Of a DNA stretch of 64,000 bases, positions 1-14,200 are shown in pieces. Under the pieces are notes generated by a model. It was not told where the DNA came from. It saw only the letters and a program-made list of their open reading frames with translations, and ran no database searches. The stretch lies in contig VXAZ01000446.1 of NCBI GenBank assembly GCA_013399875.1, positions 434,001 to 498,000 of the forward strand, in the 5' to 3' direction. The number at the start of each line of letters is the position of its first letter. Positions within the stretch are counted from its first letter, which is position 1. This DNA comes from Gymnorhina tibicen (Eukaryota > Chordata > Aves > Passeriformes > Artamidae). The position numbers and the translations under genes are program-made.

Positions 1-3000
1 CCAGAGGTAAAAAACCCTATTTCTCTGAGACTTCAGCCTCCAGATCCTCCTCCTTCCCTAATGGTATTCGTTTCTACATTTGTGCTTGTCTGAAGAAGTG
101 TGAAACAGAACTCATTATGAAGATAAATGAGCTAAAACACAAGTCTCCACAAGTGAAAAAAGCAACGGTTACACAGTGCTGCACAGATCCAGGGCCTCCA
201 GTGCACAAGTCCAGGTTAATCTTCCACGTAAGATAATTTGGTGGCAAAATCCCAAGTCATTACATCTCTGGTGCAGAAGAACAGTTGACATGCAGTCTTG
301 CAAGCTGGGCTCACCAGAGCAGCACTGTTAGAACAAGCCCCTTCCCTGCCATTACCAGGGGGGATAAAAGCAGACACCCTTCTGCTGAGGTTGAAATCCA
401 CCACACTCACATTTAGCCATCCCAGCCCCAGGCAGTCTAATTATGACCACGAGCTGCTCCTACTCCTTGTTGTGCAGCTGCAAGAAATGCAGGACTGCCT
501 AGCTTTTAAACATGCCACTTTTTAAAAATCAAGCTACTCATGTTTTTAGGAGAGCAGAGGTACTATTGATTAGGCAGCCCAGAACTTTTGTAGACACTGC
601 TGAGGTTTACTTCTGTTTGCCCCAAGAAAGAAAAAAATAAATACAGTGACACCACCAGAAGGAAAGATGACAAGTTCTCCCAACTCCAAAGTGGGGGAAG
701 CATCAGGTAGAGTACAATGTAAAGCTTTTTCAAAGTATCTTCAAATTTTCCCTCACTTTCTTACTCTTAACAATTTTATTTGAAGTCTGGAGAAAACACT
801 CTCTGGCAACAAAAATACCATTTCCCCCTTGAGCCATCCCAACCCAGGCTTTCTGGTTGTCCACAAAGACTTTGCCTCCCTGATGTGTTTGAAGAAGGGT
901 ATTTTCCTTAGGCACTGCAAAGGCCTGGCTCACCTTCACACTTTGCATAAAGACTCTGCTTGGGTGAAGACAGCTCAGATTTCCCCTGCACCGGCTCACT
1001 GTCCCTGACTCACGGGAGGAATGAAGCAAACTCACATCACCCTTTTACCTTACAAGTCAATGGAGCTCTAAATTGCCTTTAAATCTTAGGTCTAGTCCAC
1101 CTTGTGCACAGCAAACTAGCTTCTCACAGTGTCTGCAGGGGCTCTGGCTCGCTTCCAGGTTGGACTACTCCTAATTAATGTCCCAACCACAGCTCAGCCT
1201 GGATCCCCTTCAGGAGCATCCTCTTGCTCCTCACAGGAGCTCACACATTTTCTCACTGATGGCTCTTGCTTAGGGCCCCCAAGCCCAGCAGGAAAGAGAG
1301 TGGATAATTACTTCTGCTACAGCTCCTCAGGGCTGGAGTGTGAACCCTTGTTCTGAGGCCTCCTGGAGCGTATTTCGGCAGTGGAGAGGAAGGGCGGTTG
1401 TACCTTGTGCCAAGGCTGCAGCATGGTCAGCTTGAAAATCAGGCTCCCTTGACCTGACTTCTTCCAGCAGCCTCCTCCAAGGGACAGGGCTACGGAGGCA
1501 AGAGGCTCCCAGACAGCTTTCATCCAAAGGGACAACAATAAAACCAGCAGCTACAGCCAAAGAAACACAGAAAATCGGCTTGGGATTTACGCACTCCAGC
1601 AAAACACATGCTTGGGTGAAAACAGCTCATGACAAGCAACACATCACCTCCTAAAGCCTGTATCCAAGCACAGAACAGGACACAGCTGTACTCTGAGGGA
1701 GTCACTCTTCGCCTGCACCCCCAGGAACAGAGGTGGTGGCCCACCCTGGGATGGTGGGGGGCTATTTCCTAGTGTTCAGCTGGGGAATCCAGAGAGCAGA
1801 GCCTCCCTCAGAGGATAGGTCTGCCCGTCTTGACTAATTCTGGCAAAGGTTTGCGTATAAAAATCCAACACAAGCTCCAAGTGAGAAATTCAAAGCCCTC
1901 ATCCACACATACCAGTTGAACTGGTTGCCACTGGGTGTGGCGGATGCAGGAGGTAAATACCTGCTTCCATGCATTTTGGGCTAATGTAGTGGAAGAAAGA
2001 ATGGGAGTTTGGGCTAAACACCAGCTTCTGGGAATTACCCAAGAGGATCCAAGGCTGATCCCTGCCTGCAGTAGGACACTGGGCTGGACAGTCTTAGCAC
2101 TAAAAATGATCTGTAGAAAGCAGTCCCTAAATCATGAAAAACAATATAATTATAGACAAAACCCAGCCCTTGTGTTGTTTTATTTTGGGGGTTTTTTTCT
2201 CTGTATGTGCCCTTATTTGGCATGAATGCAACGACAGTCACGTGTTTAAGTCCTGAAGGAATTAGGTAAACACAAATCTTTTGGTTCACTGGCTATTCTA
2301 GAGACTTGAAGCACCGATTATCACTGCTGGAACTCCATGCATTTCCCTGCCAGGTCTAGTTATTAAAGAAATTTTACACATTTGATGAAGGTTCCCCCCG
2401 CCTTCCAGAAAAGATGAAATCCTCTTTGCAGCTCATGTCATTTATGTGTCTAATCTTTTCAGTTCTGCCCATCAGCTCTGCCCAGCATGCCCTTTAGAGC
2501 TGAAACCCCTGATCAGAAAAGCCAGATGAAATACATTATTTATGATTTAGAAAATTCAGATTTCAAACCTAGGGCTTTCCTTGAGACGCTTTTCTCTTGC
2601 TTGTTTGGATACACAGCTTCAGTTTATAATTTGCTGCTTGCCATTTATGCTTTTGTTGTAAGTTGAAAGAAAAACGGCAGTAACAAAAATAGTGTTCAGT
2701 CCTCCTGCCTCATATGTGATTGAAACATTGGCTAGAATAGTGCTGGGATGTGTTTTGTTGGTTTGGGTTTTTTTAAATAAACGATACTATTGAAGGTAAG
2801 CCGTGACATACATTTTGTTACTTTCTTTTGCTTCACCGATTGTGAAGAGTGCTCATCGTGGCAAAGTGATGAGCAAAACCACCATCAAAACCAGCTCCCA
2901 TGTACCTGATCAAGTCTTCCTGGTAACTCTCAGGAGATGCCTCCAGTCTAGGCTCAATGAAGGATTAAGACAGTTTATTTTCGATACTTGATGGAGGAAT

Positions 3001-4540
3001 AGAAGAGTATGTGAATGTATGTGTATGAGTAGAGACAGCCCACGTAAATAAATGAGGAAACGGCCCTTATCCCCCTGTTCTCCATCACAGACCCTGTGTA
3101 AGCAGGCTGAGTGTCACCATGATGTTTGTGTCCCTCTTCAAGCAGACACATGCATACACTGATGTCTAATTGACAGCATTAAATGCCTTGCTGAATCACA
3201 GCCTGCCCAAGGAAAAGGTTTTCCAGGAGAAGAAACATGAAGGTGGACACTGCCCCACAGAGCATCTGAAAAAAGGCAAACTTAAAGGTACATGGTCAGT
3301 GCAGTTCCTCAGGTGTTTTCCAAGTGCTCACTTCCACCACCCTAAAGTTCTTTTAATAAGGTTTGTTGGGTGTATTTGTTCCATTACATACCTTCCATCT
3401 GCTCAATTAACAGAATAATCAAAAAACCGTCCTGGCGTCATTTGTTGAATCATCAGCCCTGGTTCACACTGTTCAGTGAATGCTGTGAGATCAACCCTAC
3501 TAATACACCTCACATGTCTTTCCTCCAGCAGGGCTGCCCCCAGGAAGGCAATATGTCAACGAGAAGAGCAGGGGGCAAGGACAGCACTGTGCAGCCAAGT
3601 ACTTTTACCCCTGCAGCACCTCTTGAAGCCTCACAATTACCTCAAAGCACTCTCATGCTCTACATTTGAATCCTCCTTTACTTCAACAGCACAAAGCTCC
3701 TCATCCTGTCCCAAAACAAGGATGATGTACCAGTTTCCAGCATACCAATATTCCAGACCAGAAGTTTGCGGAGGATACATCACCGTTTCCCAACCCACCT
3801 GGCACGGAGAAAAGCATCAGGTTACTCTGGAAGGTAACTGCAGAAGTGGGGTCTTTAGGAAAAGTACTGTCCCCCAGAAATAAAGCAAAAATTTCTGGTT
3901 ACAGACTGACTGTTGCCAGCTTAAACCAGTGAGTCATCTGTTCTGGTCCTGTCCTGGGGAAAGCTGCAACAACAATGATCTGCATTTTACCAGAACACAG
4001 AGTTCCAAATATGACAACAGCAAGGATCAGTGGAGTTCTTTAATAAAATTTAAATATTGTTTGTTTTCAGGAACTGTGACTCAGCCAAATACCTCTAAAT
4101 TTATTAAAACTGGGGAGCTACAGGACTCATGCCGTGTCCCACCACACAGAACTGAGAAACACTGTAGCTTTATGTTGCTTATACTCCCTCATAGTATTAA
4201 AAACATACACTGAAAATTAGCTCGCTCAGTAGATAATTTTCTTTAACCATCAGACCAAGTTCTATAAATTACAGAAACACAACAAAAAGATCAATAGGTC
4301 CATTGAGGTAGGGGAGTGAGAGGGGATGACTTCTCCCAACATATTATCAATATTCAGACAAATTAGCATTGCGTGCTTCAGTAGGACGGGCTCTATAGCC
4401 AAGAAGCAGAGTGTGACCCATTGATTTTGAAACTCCTGGCCCAGCACAAGAGAGGTCATGCCCACTGCAGGATGCTGCCATTTTCTGCACAGTGCAAAGC
4501 CTTATGAATGCAACAAGCAAAAAAAAAAAAATCATACACT
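1..4540. other. Noncoding single-copy DNA, no gene seen
   Basis: This stretch holds only short ORFs (all under 140 codons) overlapping in several frames, without homology that I recognise, and no repeat family I can name. Base composition is ordinary for bird intergenic or intronic DNA, with an A-run near 4519. An unseen small exon cannot be excluded, because vertebrate exons need splice or transcript evidence. Confidence 0.6.
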
Positions 4541-5060
4541 GGCACAATTAAATCAATTACAGCATTAGTGTAGCGGTATCACGACTTATTCTGGAAGGCT
4601 TGCAAAGGGCTAAATGTAAAGAACATCTCTGCTAGGAAATTAATATTCAAAGAGGTATTAAAGCAGACATTAGCTATATACAGCAACTCCCCCTGTGCTT
4701 ATCAGCACCATTCATCACAAGGCAGGGATGAGAAGTTCCCTGCAAACAAAGCAAAGCAAGCTGGTGCTGCTTATGATCTGATTTGTTTTGACACAAGTGC
4801 GTTGTTGAACATTTGCCATTGTGCTTTTGTACGACGAGGCATTTAGTGCTGGGCTGGCGCTCCCCCACCCTCCCTTCCTGACATTACACTGCTGCTCAAC
4901 CACGAGTGAGCACTCTGAGCAAAATGTTTAATTTGCAGGCACGTACGATTCCCTTTTTGATTATCTATTTCCCCACACAATAAAATCCAGCTGATGCAGA
5001 ACTCTACAAGTGCTGCCAAGTCAAACTGCAGGCAAAGGTTCATTTAGTGGCACAGAAACA
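4541..5060. promoter_or_regulatory. Candidate conserved noncoding element
   Basis: This repeat-free block carries many homeodomain-like ATTA/TAAT words, a TGATTTG word, and several retained CpGs (for example around 4574, 4800, 4832 and 4945) in otherwise CpG-poor surroundings. Such texture is typical of enhancers that resist CpG decay. This is inference from composition only; no alignment was possible, and it could equally be ordinary unique DNA. Confidence 0.25.
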
Positions 5061-5432
5061 CCTCTGAAATTCTCATTTATTGGATTCTGCTGCCAATCAC
5101 ATTAATTCCAACACAAATGTCAAAATAAGACTAATAAAAAGTTGATTAAAGGAGTGAGAAACAAGAATGACTTCCTATTTATAGTTTAAAACAAAAGGTT
5201 CATTTAAATTAAGTAATTCCCTTCCTTTTCTGCAGCTGCAGACAAACACAAACTCTCTAAAATGAGATGCAAATATTTAACTGAGATAAAGTTGGCAAGA
5301 ACTCAGTACCAAGAAGAACTTTTCTTCAGTATTTAAGGAAACAAACCTCTGTCTCCCCAGGCAGGTGTTTGATATATTCACCTTATACACGTTCACATCC
5401 CAAGTCCACTATAGCAAAACTTTAGGAATTTA

Positions 5433-5750
5433 ATCATAGAATGGTTTGGGTTGGAAGGGACCTTAGAGATCATCCACTTACAACCCACCCACCACAGGCA
5501 GGAACACCTTTCACTAGACCAGGTTGCTCCGAGTTTCATCCAGCCTGGCCTTGAACACTTCCAGGGATGGGAAGGCCACAACCTCCCTGGGAAACCTGTT
5601 CCAAGGCCTCACCAACCTCCCAGTAAAGAATTTCTTCCTAATATCTAATCTAAAGCTGCCTTCCTTCAGCTTAAGGCCATTCCCCCTTGTAGTCTTATCA
5701 CTTCATGAGAAGCCCCTCTTGTGACAAGATCTCTGTCAAGCTTTACTTTT
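5433..5750 (-). mobile_element. CR1 LINE 3' end, 5'-truncated
   Basis: Read on the minus strand, this is the terminal part of a chicken-repeat-1 (CR1) non-LTR retrotransposon. The plus strand starts with the reverse complement of the hallmark CR1 end (TCATAGAATGG, then a GGTTGGAAGGGACCTT word). It continues with the characteristic stretches that, on the minus strand, read as the 'aagaatttctt', 'ggaacaggttcc' and 'ggaggtgttcaa'-type segments of the C-terminal ORF2/3' UTR. About 318 bp remain, against a full element of about 4.5 kb, so it is 5'-truncated as most CR1 copies are. It has no coding capacity. Similarity to the familiar consensus suggests it is much younger than the LINE relic at 33-34 kb. 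Confidence 0.93.
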
Positions 5751-8700
5751 GACACATACGTGGCCAATGAAGCACAAGCCAGAGACTTGACCAAACTGGC
5801 AGCAACTGGACGCATTACGCTTGGTGAAATAGGTACACACTAAAATGTGAGAGGAAGAAAATTGCAAGGGGATGGGTCTCTTTTGCTAAAAATTTACCTA
5901 TTTCAGCATGTTCCAGGCAACATTTTACCCATACCATCATTTTACCCTGTACAGGTTTTCATTATTTTTAACATATATTGAGTCACTGCCTTTGTGACCT
6001 GGAAAATGCAAGAAATTCTATTCCTGAGCAGAGACTGTTTGCCTCTGTGGCACTAAAATCTGCAAGATACAGCCCATAAACGTGGCCCACCCGGCATACA
6101 CAGAGTGTAAATAAGCATTAGAAGGGTTTTTTTCTTTTGATATGTAAACGTATATATTTGGTTTGTGTCTTATTACTGATGTCTTTGTTAAGGAATATTC
6201 CCTACTGAAAAAGATGTTTTTGTGTGTAGTGTAGGAAACACTACAGTTAAGATAGCAAATCCAGCCATGATCTTTTCCTCTTCTGCATATACATTTTGAT
6301 GCCCTCTCTGCTAATAGTATCAAACCCATTTATAGGATTCATTTTCTTCTTCAACAGGCAGGCTTTGGCCTAGCTCAGGGCTGCTCAGGGAAATGACCCA
6401 CGGCTGCCCAGTTTTTTCAGACGTCCTTGACCTCGCTGCATGCACAAATTCCCTTTTCCTCTGTCAACCTGCAGACTGAAGTGGGTGGACACAAATCTCT
6501 CTGGCATACAGGGTGTCTAATCAAACTCCTCTCCTACACTTAATCTCTCGTAGGCTCTGTGGGTCACTGACTGCACATCATGTCCAAGATTTGGCTCCTG
6601 CTAAGGCCTGTGCTTGCACCCCAGCTCAGGGAAGTGAGAAGACGATGGAGGAGAAGAGAAGAGGCTTGTTAGACCATCTCAAATGTGGACCATGGCTAAG
6701 GTGCACCAAGAATAACCCACATTTGCATGAATAACTTGCACAAAATCAAAAGAGACCTTCCCACCTCTCAGTAGCTGGTTCGAGTTGGGTTGATGGCCCT
6801 CAAGTCCTCTGGGAAAGTCCCTGGCATGGCAGATCATCAGGCTACACAACCTGCCTCACATTTTCTAACTCACACAGAATGCCAGGATGCCTCTTTCCAG
6901 TGCCCCTAGAAGGAAATTCTTCTAGCACTTGGATCTCCTGCCACTTTACCCTCTATTTCCCAGCCTAAACCAAATCATGAATACCTTGAAGTGGATTTGC
7001 CTTCTCACGGGTATTTCTTAGCCATCTCTTGCTTTAGGATCACAAGGGAAATCGGATTTGCGTTACCAGGGATGAAGATAAACAGCTCACAGAAAATATA
7101 TAAACGATGCTTCTAAGCTGAGTGCAAAATTCCCATCTAAGTCACAGGTGTGCCTGAGGCAGCTCTAAAACAAACACAAATAAATAAATAAATGCATCAT
7201 ATGCCAAGAAGGGCAATTCTGATCTTCTCAAAGAAGTTAACAGTGATACTGTGCCCCTAATTTGGGATTATCAAATTGTTCTGGGCTTAGGGTTTACTTT
7301 CAGTACCAGGGTGAATTAAACCTCAGCCTCTGGAGACTACTCAGTGCCACCCCTGCCCATAACAGATGCAGCATCTTGCATTCACAGATAAAACCCTGCT
7401 GCCTCTGCTCCTCTCCAGCCTGTTCAAAATTAACCCCCCTGCCCTTCCTTTTGCCCGTGTACAGCAAGGATCAAAGCAGGCCATCATCCAGGCACTTTTG
7501 ACTAAATGCATCTTATCAGGGGAAAATGAAGCTTCCCATGTCACAGCTGCACAGAAATAGCTCATGAAGTTACAAGCCATTCAACACAAAACCCCTGCAC
7601 TATACTGCCTGATTGATCCATTGCTGTCTTTGCCAATTAAGTAAAACCAGAGCTTCCCCATATTTTAATGTGATGGTAACAGTGAATCACAGGGGCTCAA
7701 GCAATTCTTAACTTTTCTCACCTTCATATCCTATCTCAGAGTAACCAGTGAAGCAGCATTTACTATATAAGGCACACAGAGCCAAAGTGCTAATCTGTCC
7801 CTGCAGACCTTATGGTGCACTTTGCTGCAAAAGCAATTTTCATTTTTTAACTCCAGCACCCTCTAAGTGAACGAAGCATTTCCAAAATTGTCTCACTGCT
7901 CAAAAGACTTGGAGCTGAGCTGGCAGCCTTTTCACGTCTTTCCTTTTACCCTACCCTTTTCCTCAAGACACACATCTTCCATTCCAAAGGCCAAAAAATG
8001 CACCATGGTCTGCAGCAAACATTTAGGGAGGTTCTCCATTGATGTTTTCTCCCAGTCTCCCTTTTGAAATAAGAATGTGGCACCAGAAGAGAAGTTAACA
8101 TTATCCCCAGGGTCTTGGGTAGCAGGGAGAGCAGTTCCTGTTTGCAAGGGCAAGGAGTTCTGAAAAATCCAGCCAACGCAGAAAAGTGGTGGTGGGCAAA
8201 GAAAAGAGCCAGATCCACCCAGTCTGCTCACAAGCTTTTTGACACAGAGATAAAACTGTAGTTTAAATTAAGCCATTTTCTTCAGTTAAACATGCAATTA
8301 CTGCGCTCAATCAAAGTAATAAATTAGTTGAGTAAACACAAAACCCCCATAAGACTGAAAAATTGCAGTGAAAAATAGTGGTGTTTTAAAAGCACATCTG
8401 TCCCCACTGCATTTGCCACTTGATTGTTAAACATTTCACTTCCTACCAAAACAAGGCAATGCACTATTTCATTTTACATCTACATTCCCTACCTTTTTCC
8501 TTTACTTCTGAGAAATACGGGTAGGTCAGGCAACAAAGTCAATGTTTTTGCTTCAGCCTTCCTCCAAGGGCCATCAGGATGGATGTTCACACGCTTGTCA
8601 ATAGTCCCTGCAGTAAAGTCAAGAGTTTTCAGGAGAACAATATATGCTGCTCACATTACTGGTGGTCAGGCACAGGGGTCTGGTTCCTGTGGGAACACTT

Positions 8701-10598
8701 ACCAGAACACAGTCACCTAAACCCATTCCTAAAATGTTTTTGCAAAAATGTTACTCACAAAACCAAGAAAGTGGCATATCTTCGTGTCTAGTAGACAAGC
8801 AAAACAAAGCTAAAATTCAAGCTGTGTATAAGAGTATTAATTTCAGCTTAATAAATCACTTTTTAAGATAAATCTTGTCCCATTAAGAGAAGTTTGTACT
8901 GCAAGACTTTCCATGCTCTGAAATGTGCCATTAGGACCGGGTTTGTCATAGCTACGTTTCTCTCACAGACATTTTAGAGGAGGTCATAGGTGTGTTTCCT
9001 ACTGTGGTGACAGGAGTTATTTTCACTGCAATGCTGTGACAGTGCACCAGCACAGATCATTACTGGATAGCACATTCCCAGTTATGGTGTCTGAAAACAA
9101 CCAGCAAACTCCTCTGCAGACACAAGCTACCACTGGAATTACGCTGGCAGGAGACTGAACCTGAACAGAGGTGATAACACTATTTTCAAGACACTTTCAA
9201 CTAAGTTGCTTACACCTACACTGCAGTTGAATTTAAAACAATATTTGGGGGTTATAAAATAATTATTCCATGGATAGTAGACTGTAGAAAGTCTATTGGC
9301 TAAAAAAAACTTGACAAAATAATGTTAATAAAGTGACAGCAGTATTCCTCTGTTCCTGGTAATTGCTAACATCCCATGCCTACTTTATTGACCTGATGCT
9401 TTGACATCCAGGTGACAGATCTGTGCCTTGGAACCACCAGCAGCTGGTGGAGTAAGCAGTAATGATACATAGTCTCTACAGGAAAGTCTTCAGCAATTTT
9501 AGTTTTGGACTGAATAGATTGGTTTTGATACATTTAAAAAATTAAACTTTTGCACTTGATTTTTAAAAGGTCAGGTGTGCACCACCTGTGTTTTCCCTCC
9601 CAGTAGGAAAACAACCTGTGTTATGTGTGGCTGTTGCATTAATTACCAACAGCAGGGAAACCTCAGGGTCCTGTGGTGCCTGTGGTGGCTCAGGAAATCC
9701 AGGCAGAGAGGGAGATGTTGGTTCAGAAGTCCCTGCACACAGCAGCAGCCGTAAGTCAGCAGCTTTGTGTACAACACTGATAAAAATTAGATTGTTCTCA
9801 TTACCTCTTCATTGGGTTCTTTCCTTTGGCTTAGTGAGCTTGGAAAAGAGTGGGCCCTGTGTGCTATTCAGAGCATGACTGCTTTTCTCTGGCTGGCTTT
9901 CTGTGCCTCACATAAGGCCCTCCTTTGTGAAAAATACTTCTTTTCTTTTTAAAAGATTTTTAGAAGTAGTAGGTAGTAGAGGGAGCCCAAAGCTCTAATT
10001 CAGCCTTGGTTGCAGAAATTAAGACCTGATGTATTCAGAGCGTGCAAATCAACACAAAAACTTGTCTCATCTGCAATACCCACAATAATTTTCAGGAATT
10101 GCTGGAGAAAGCAAGAGTGAGCCATCAGCCCATTGCAAAGAGCTGCTGCTGAATATACCAGACACCTGACTTCTCTTTTCTCATGAGAAAGTTTCAGACT
10201 GCCCCAAACTGGGCACAGCCACCAAGAAGTTCCAACACAAGCCTTGTTCAGGCCCTTTTAAAGTATGTATTTTCACAGAAATTAAAATTGGTGCATCAGA
10301 TAGTCCTATCTGGTTATCTCTAAATTCTCCTCCCTGGAAAGCCAGCAGGGGATGCTCAGACTAGAAACAAAAGTCTCTTTCATTGTGGCCATAAAGCACA
10401 AAATAAATAAAATAAAAATCAAGGTCAGCCTTTTCTAGGCTGCTAAACTGCGCCTGCAGATGGAAAGGAACAAATGTCCAAGAAATATTACTCTTACTGT
10501 CCCAGATGTAGGAGGAAAGGGTTCCCTGCCTCAACAGGAGCTTTATCATGGCAGGATGCAAAGCCACCACCAGCTAACTGCCGTGGGACCGCCACCCT
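5751..10598. other. Noncoding single-copy DNA, no gene seen
   Basis: No gene, RNA or recognisable interspersed repeat is visible. There is a short AAAT run near 7178-7194 and ordinary A/T-rich stretches. ORFs are all at most 99 codons and overlap on both strands, as expected by chance. Confidence 0.6.
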
Positions 10599-10698
10599 CT
10601 GTCCCCTTCCCAGAGTTCAGGGACCCTGCTATCTTCTGTGCCCTTGCCAGAGCTCAGGGACTCACTGTGCTATCCTGTGTCCCCTTCCCAGAGCTCAA
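10599..10698. repeat. Three-unit degenerate minisatellite (about 36-39 bp period)
   Basis: Three successive blocks beginning near 10599, 10635 and 10674 share the pattern TCTGTnCCCTTcCCAGAG followed by TTCAGGGAC/CTCAGGGAC/CTCAAGGAA. The first two also share a 'TGCTATC'-like spacer. The unit spacing of about 36 then 39 bp differs by a small insertion. The third unit is incomplete. It is a local tandem duplication with no sign of coding selection; the period is not stably a multiple of three. Confidence 0.8.
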
Positions 10699-10960
10699 GG
10701 AAGAAACATCCAAGGTTGGTTTGAGCCTCAGGGGGCCCCTTCTCAACTGATTCCCCAAACACTGCAGTAGAGGATTTTTAAATTCCACAGGAAAAGCAAA
10801 ATAAAACAATAAAACAGGAAAAGCCCCCAAGCTTGCAGCCCTTTCCATTGCAGCCAGACATGAAGGCACACGCATTTATACCCCCTCGGCTCTCTCCTTC
10901 TACCCTCCTTCCACCAACAGGCTCCTTTTCTGCCTAATTTTTTGTTTTTACTATTTATTT

Positions 10961-11270
10961 AATTTAATATCTTAGAAAAGCTAGGTCATAAGCCATCTGA
11001 TGACTTTGTAAATGCAAAGGGCCAATGTTGTGGAACAGACAATCTAATGACATAGTGTTTAGTGTTCCCTAAAGCGGGAGACAGATGAAGAGAAACGGTG
11101 AACCGGCAACCTTAGCATAATTAAGACAAGGCTGAGTGCTTGCTGGAGTGCCATTACATTAATCTCACATCGGTGGCACCTGGCTAAAATTTATGAGATA
11201 TGTAAAAAGGGCCTTTCCGACTGACCTTGATAAGGCAGTGTTATTTATCACGTGAGGGAGCAGGCAAGGA
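10961..11270. promoter_or_regulatory. Candidate conserved noncoding element with palindromic E-box
   Basis: This repeat-free block is dense in TAAT/ATTA words (near 11043, 11119, 11155), has several CpGs (11074, 11097, 11104, 11171, 11218), and ends with a perfect palindromic E-box TCACGTGA at 11248-11255, the form preferred by MITF/TFE-type bHLH-Zip factors. Regulatory function is inference from motif content; no conservation data are available here. Confidence 0.3.
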
Positions 11271-14200
11271 TGCAGGGTGGGAGGGGGCGGACAAGGGACA
11301 AGCTAGGGGGGAAATGAGCAGCACGGACTGAAATCTGCTTACACCTGAAATTTTAAACCAGAGTACTTCTGTACAGTAGTCGCATCTGGCAACTGTAATC
11401 AATCAGTACACTTTTGCATTACTAGAACACCACAGAAGAAAACAGCAGAACCACACAGGCTTTCAGCACAGCCTTATGAAGCTGAAATTCAGAGTGGGCA
11501 GATTTTTCAAAGGGGCAGGGTTTTTACATCCCAGAACTCACTCGTAGTTTTCAAAATTCTCCTACCATGAAATAAAATTAAACTTGCACATGAAATAGCA
11601 ATCTCACGTTGGAAGAACACCTCTGCACTAAAATTATACAGTGTACGTAACAGCACAAAATTTAAAAAATTAGATTATTTGATGCATTTTATGATGTTCT
11701 AAAAGTAAAAAAAAAATTAGGAGGATGAAATTTTAGGACCAATATTTACTTCCTACAGGAAAAAAATGCATATAAAACCTCAAAGTATTTTAATAAAGTA
11801 AATTGAGAGTCCCCTGCAGCCTGCAACAGCCAGTGACTGTGACTGCAGACACTGACTCTATGCAAAACTGGACCCAAGACCTAAAATTGGCACCTCCCTG
11901 CCAAAACAACACCTCTGTTTCCATTCCACATAATGAACTGAACCCAGTGCTAGCAGAGAGTAAGCAAGCAAAGGATTCATTACACCAGGTTTAGAATGGT
12001 AATTTCTTCTGAGAAACTGTCATTGGAAACTCTTCCTAAAAGTCAGCAAGTAAAACCACCAAACCATACTTCTTTAGCACTAATATTTTTATCTCTTCTC
12101 CCCCCGAGAACAGTAGGAGATCTATTTGGGGTCTGTATGGGTAGTTGTAGTGGAATACCCTCAGACATTTTGAGTTGCTGCTTTGTGTTCTTCAGCTGAA
12201 ACCCAAGAAACAAGAAAATAATTTGTCAAAGGCTCTAGTGGGACTGAAACAAGGTAAAAGGGTGTGTGGTTTTATCCTTCTGCATTCAATCACAAGCTTG
12301 GTGACAGTTACCAGCAAAGTAATAACATATGCTAAGGCTTCTGCCATTTACACTGCATGACTGGTGCTGCCTGCTATTACAATCTATTATTATTATTATT
12401 ACAGCAAGAGATCTCTCAGAGTCACCACATAGCAAGTTTAGGCTTCTTACCTGCAAATTCTTCCCTGCAACTCAAGCATGGGCACCCTTCCCTAAATAAA
12501 GTTTCTTCAGAGGGTATTGCCTGAGGACTAGGAAGAAGTGCCTTCCTGACCGCCCTACTGCAGAGACCTCTCCTCAGCAGGACCTCCCCCTTGGTCATCA
12601 GTTCACAACCCAGCCGCTCCCTGGCAAAAACCTCTCCAACACCCCAGCTCACCTTCCACTTTGCATGAGACACCAAAGAAAGGAGATCCAAAACATCCCT
12701 GTGCTTTTGTTGTCAGTGCCAAAATGCAGAGCTTTCATTTTTAAACTGTAATCAAAAGAACACGAAAGTCAGTGGCTTCCCACAGACCTTGTCAAACACA
12801 AGGATGCTGCTCTGATGAAGTAAAGGCAAAGAAACTGTGACCTGTACTTGTAAGAACACTAAGCAAGCAAAAAAGAAAAATGTAATTGGTTTCTGATGGG
12901 TAACTACTATACCCAGGCCAGTTTTTTTTTTTCCTGAGGAATGCCTCTTCATAGATGAAATAAAAAAACAAACCAAAAACAAAAGCCCACATTATTTTAA
13001 TCCTTGCAGGAGTATTATTTCAGGGAAAGGAATAACCTCTAAGCAGCATGGATTTTCAGCATCCCAAAAAAAGCATGAATCACTTCAAAAATGAGAATGC
13101 AGGAGGATTTGCTGGAGTAGCCTGTAGCCACGTCTGCACGGTGAGAGCCACCTTCCCTATCCCATAGCTCAGGACCCAGCACTGGCTCCATCTTCCTGGC
13201 ACAAGCCCAGATGTCTTTCATCAAATAACACTCCCTAAGAGATAAAATCACACTCCCTACCAGACTCAGCATCTCTGAGCAAATAAGACAAGACTTGGTG
13301 TATTTCTTTTGAAACTACAGTTGCGTTGTCAGACACTTCACACAGAGGACTGTTCCTATCTGATCTGGCTTTCAGTCAGTGGATTTGGTTTCAGACAGAA
13401 ATTTGAGCTCAAATTTCAGGGAAAGGCACTTAGACATGGCACTCCCTTCTGCCTGCTTCACCAGCCCCTCGCAGCAAGGCTTTATGGCTCCCTCTGAAAA
13501 ATGACACTTTCTGTCAGAGAAATCAGCACAGCTTCTCATCCCAACTCTTACATGCTTATAATCACAGCTCTGCTGTTAAAATAGAAAGGACAATTCTCCC
13601 ATTAAAAAAAAAAAACAAAAAGAACAAGGGTTTTTCTGATCCCCTCCCAGTACAAACATCATCATGCAACACCCACCAGCAAAATTCAGCAAGGCCCATC
13701 TATTTACAGCTCAAAGAAAAAAAAATAAGAAAACAAAACCAAACCCAAATTGGGATTTGCCAAAGACGGTAATAAGGGAAATGCTGTGCCCTGCCCTGAA
13801 TAAGCCTTCTATAAAAATAAAATCACAAAGTCACCATGTTATTTCTTATTCAGAATTTCTTAATTCCAGAGAATTTCTTAAGCTAGATTTGAGAAAAGAA
13901 GTTATGAAGACTAAACAAAAATCCTTTAATAACTCAGCAATTGATTTATTAATGATTTTGCAAGTTTCCTTATAACAAATTTATTTTGATCAAATCCTGT
14001 TCCTGCTAAATTCAGGGACTAACCTTTGTCAGCTAAATATACATGGGGTTTTATTCAAACAAATATTGCTTCCTTCATGTGACAACAGGAGCCTACAAAA
14101 GGCAGTGGGTGTGCCAAATGGTGCAATAATGGCAAGGACACCACAGCTGATGGCATGGCAGGCAAGCAGCATCCTTTATGTGCCAACTTCATCCAGTCTG

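Noticed and set aside
6770..6800. GGTTCGAGT word resembling a tRNA B box
   Set aside because: There is no matching A box upstream, no cloverleaf pairing and no terminator T-run, so no tRNA or tRNA-derived SINE is supported.
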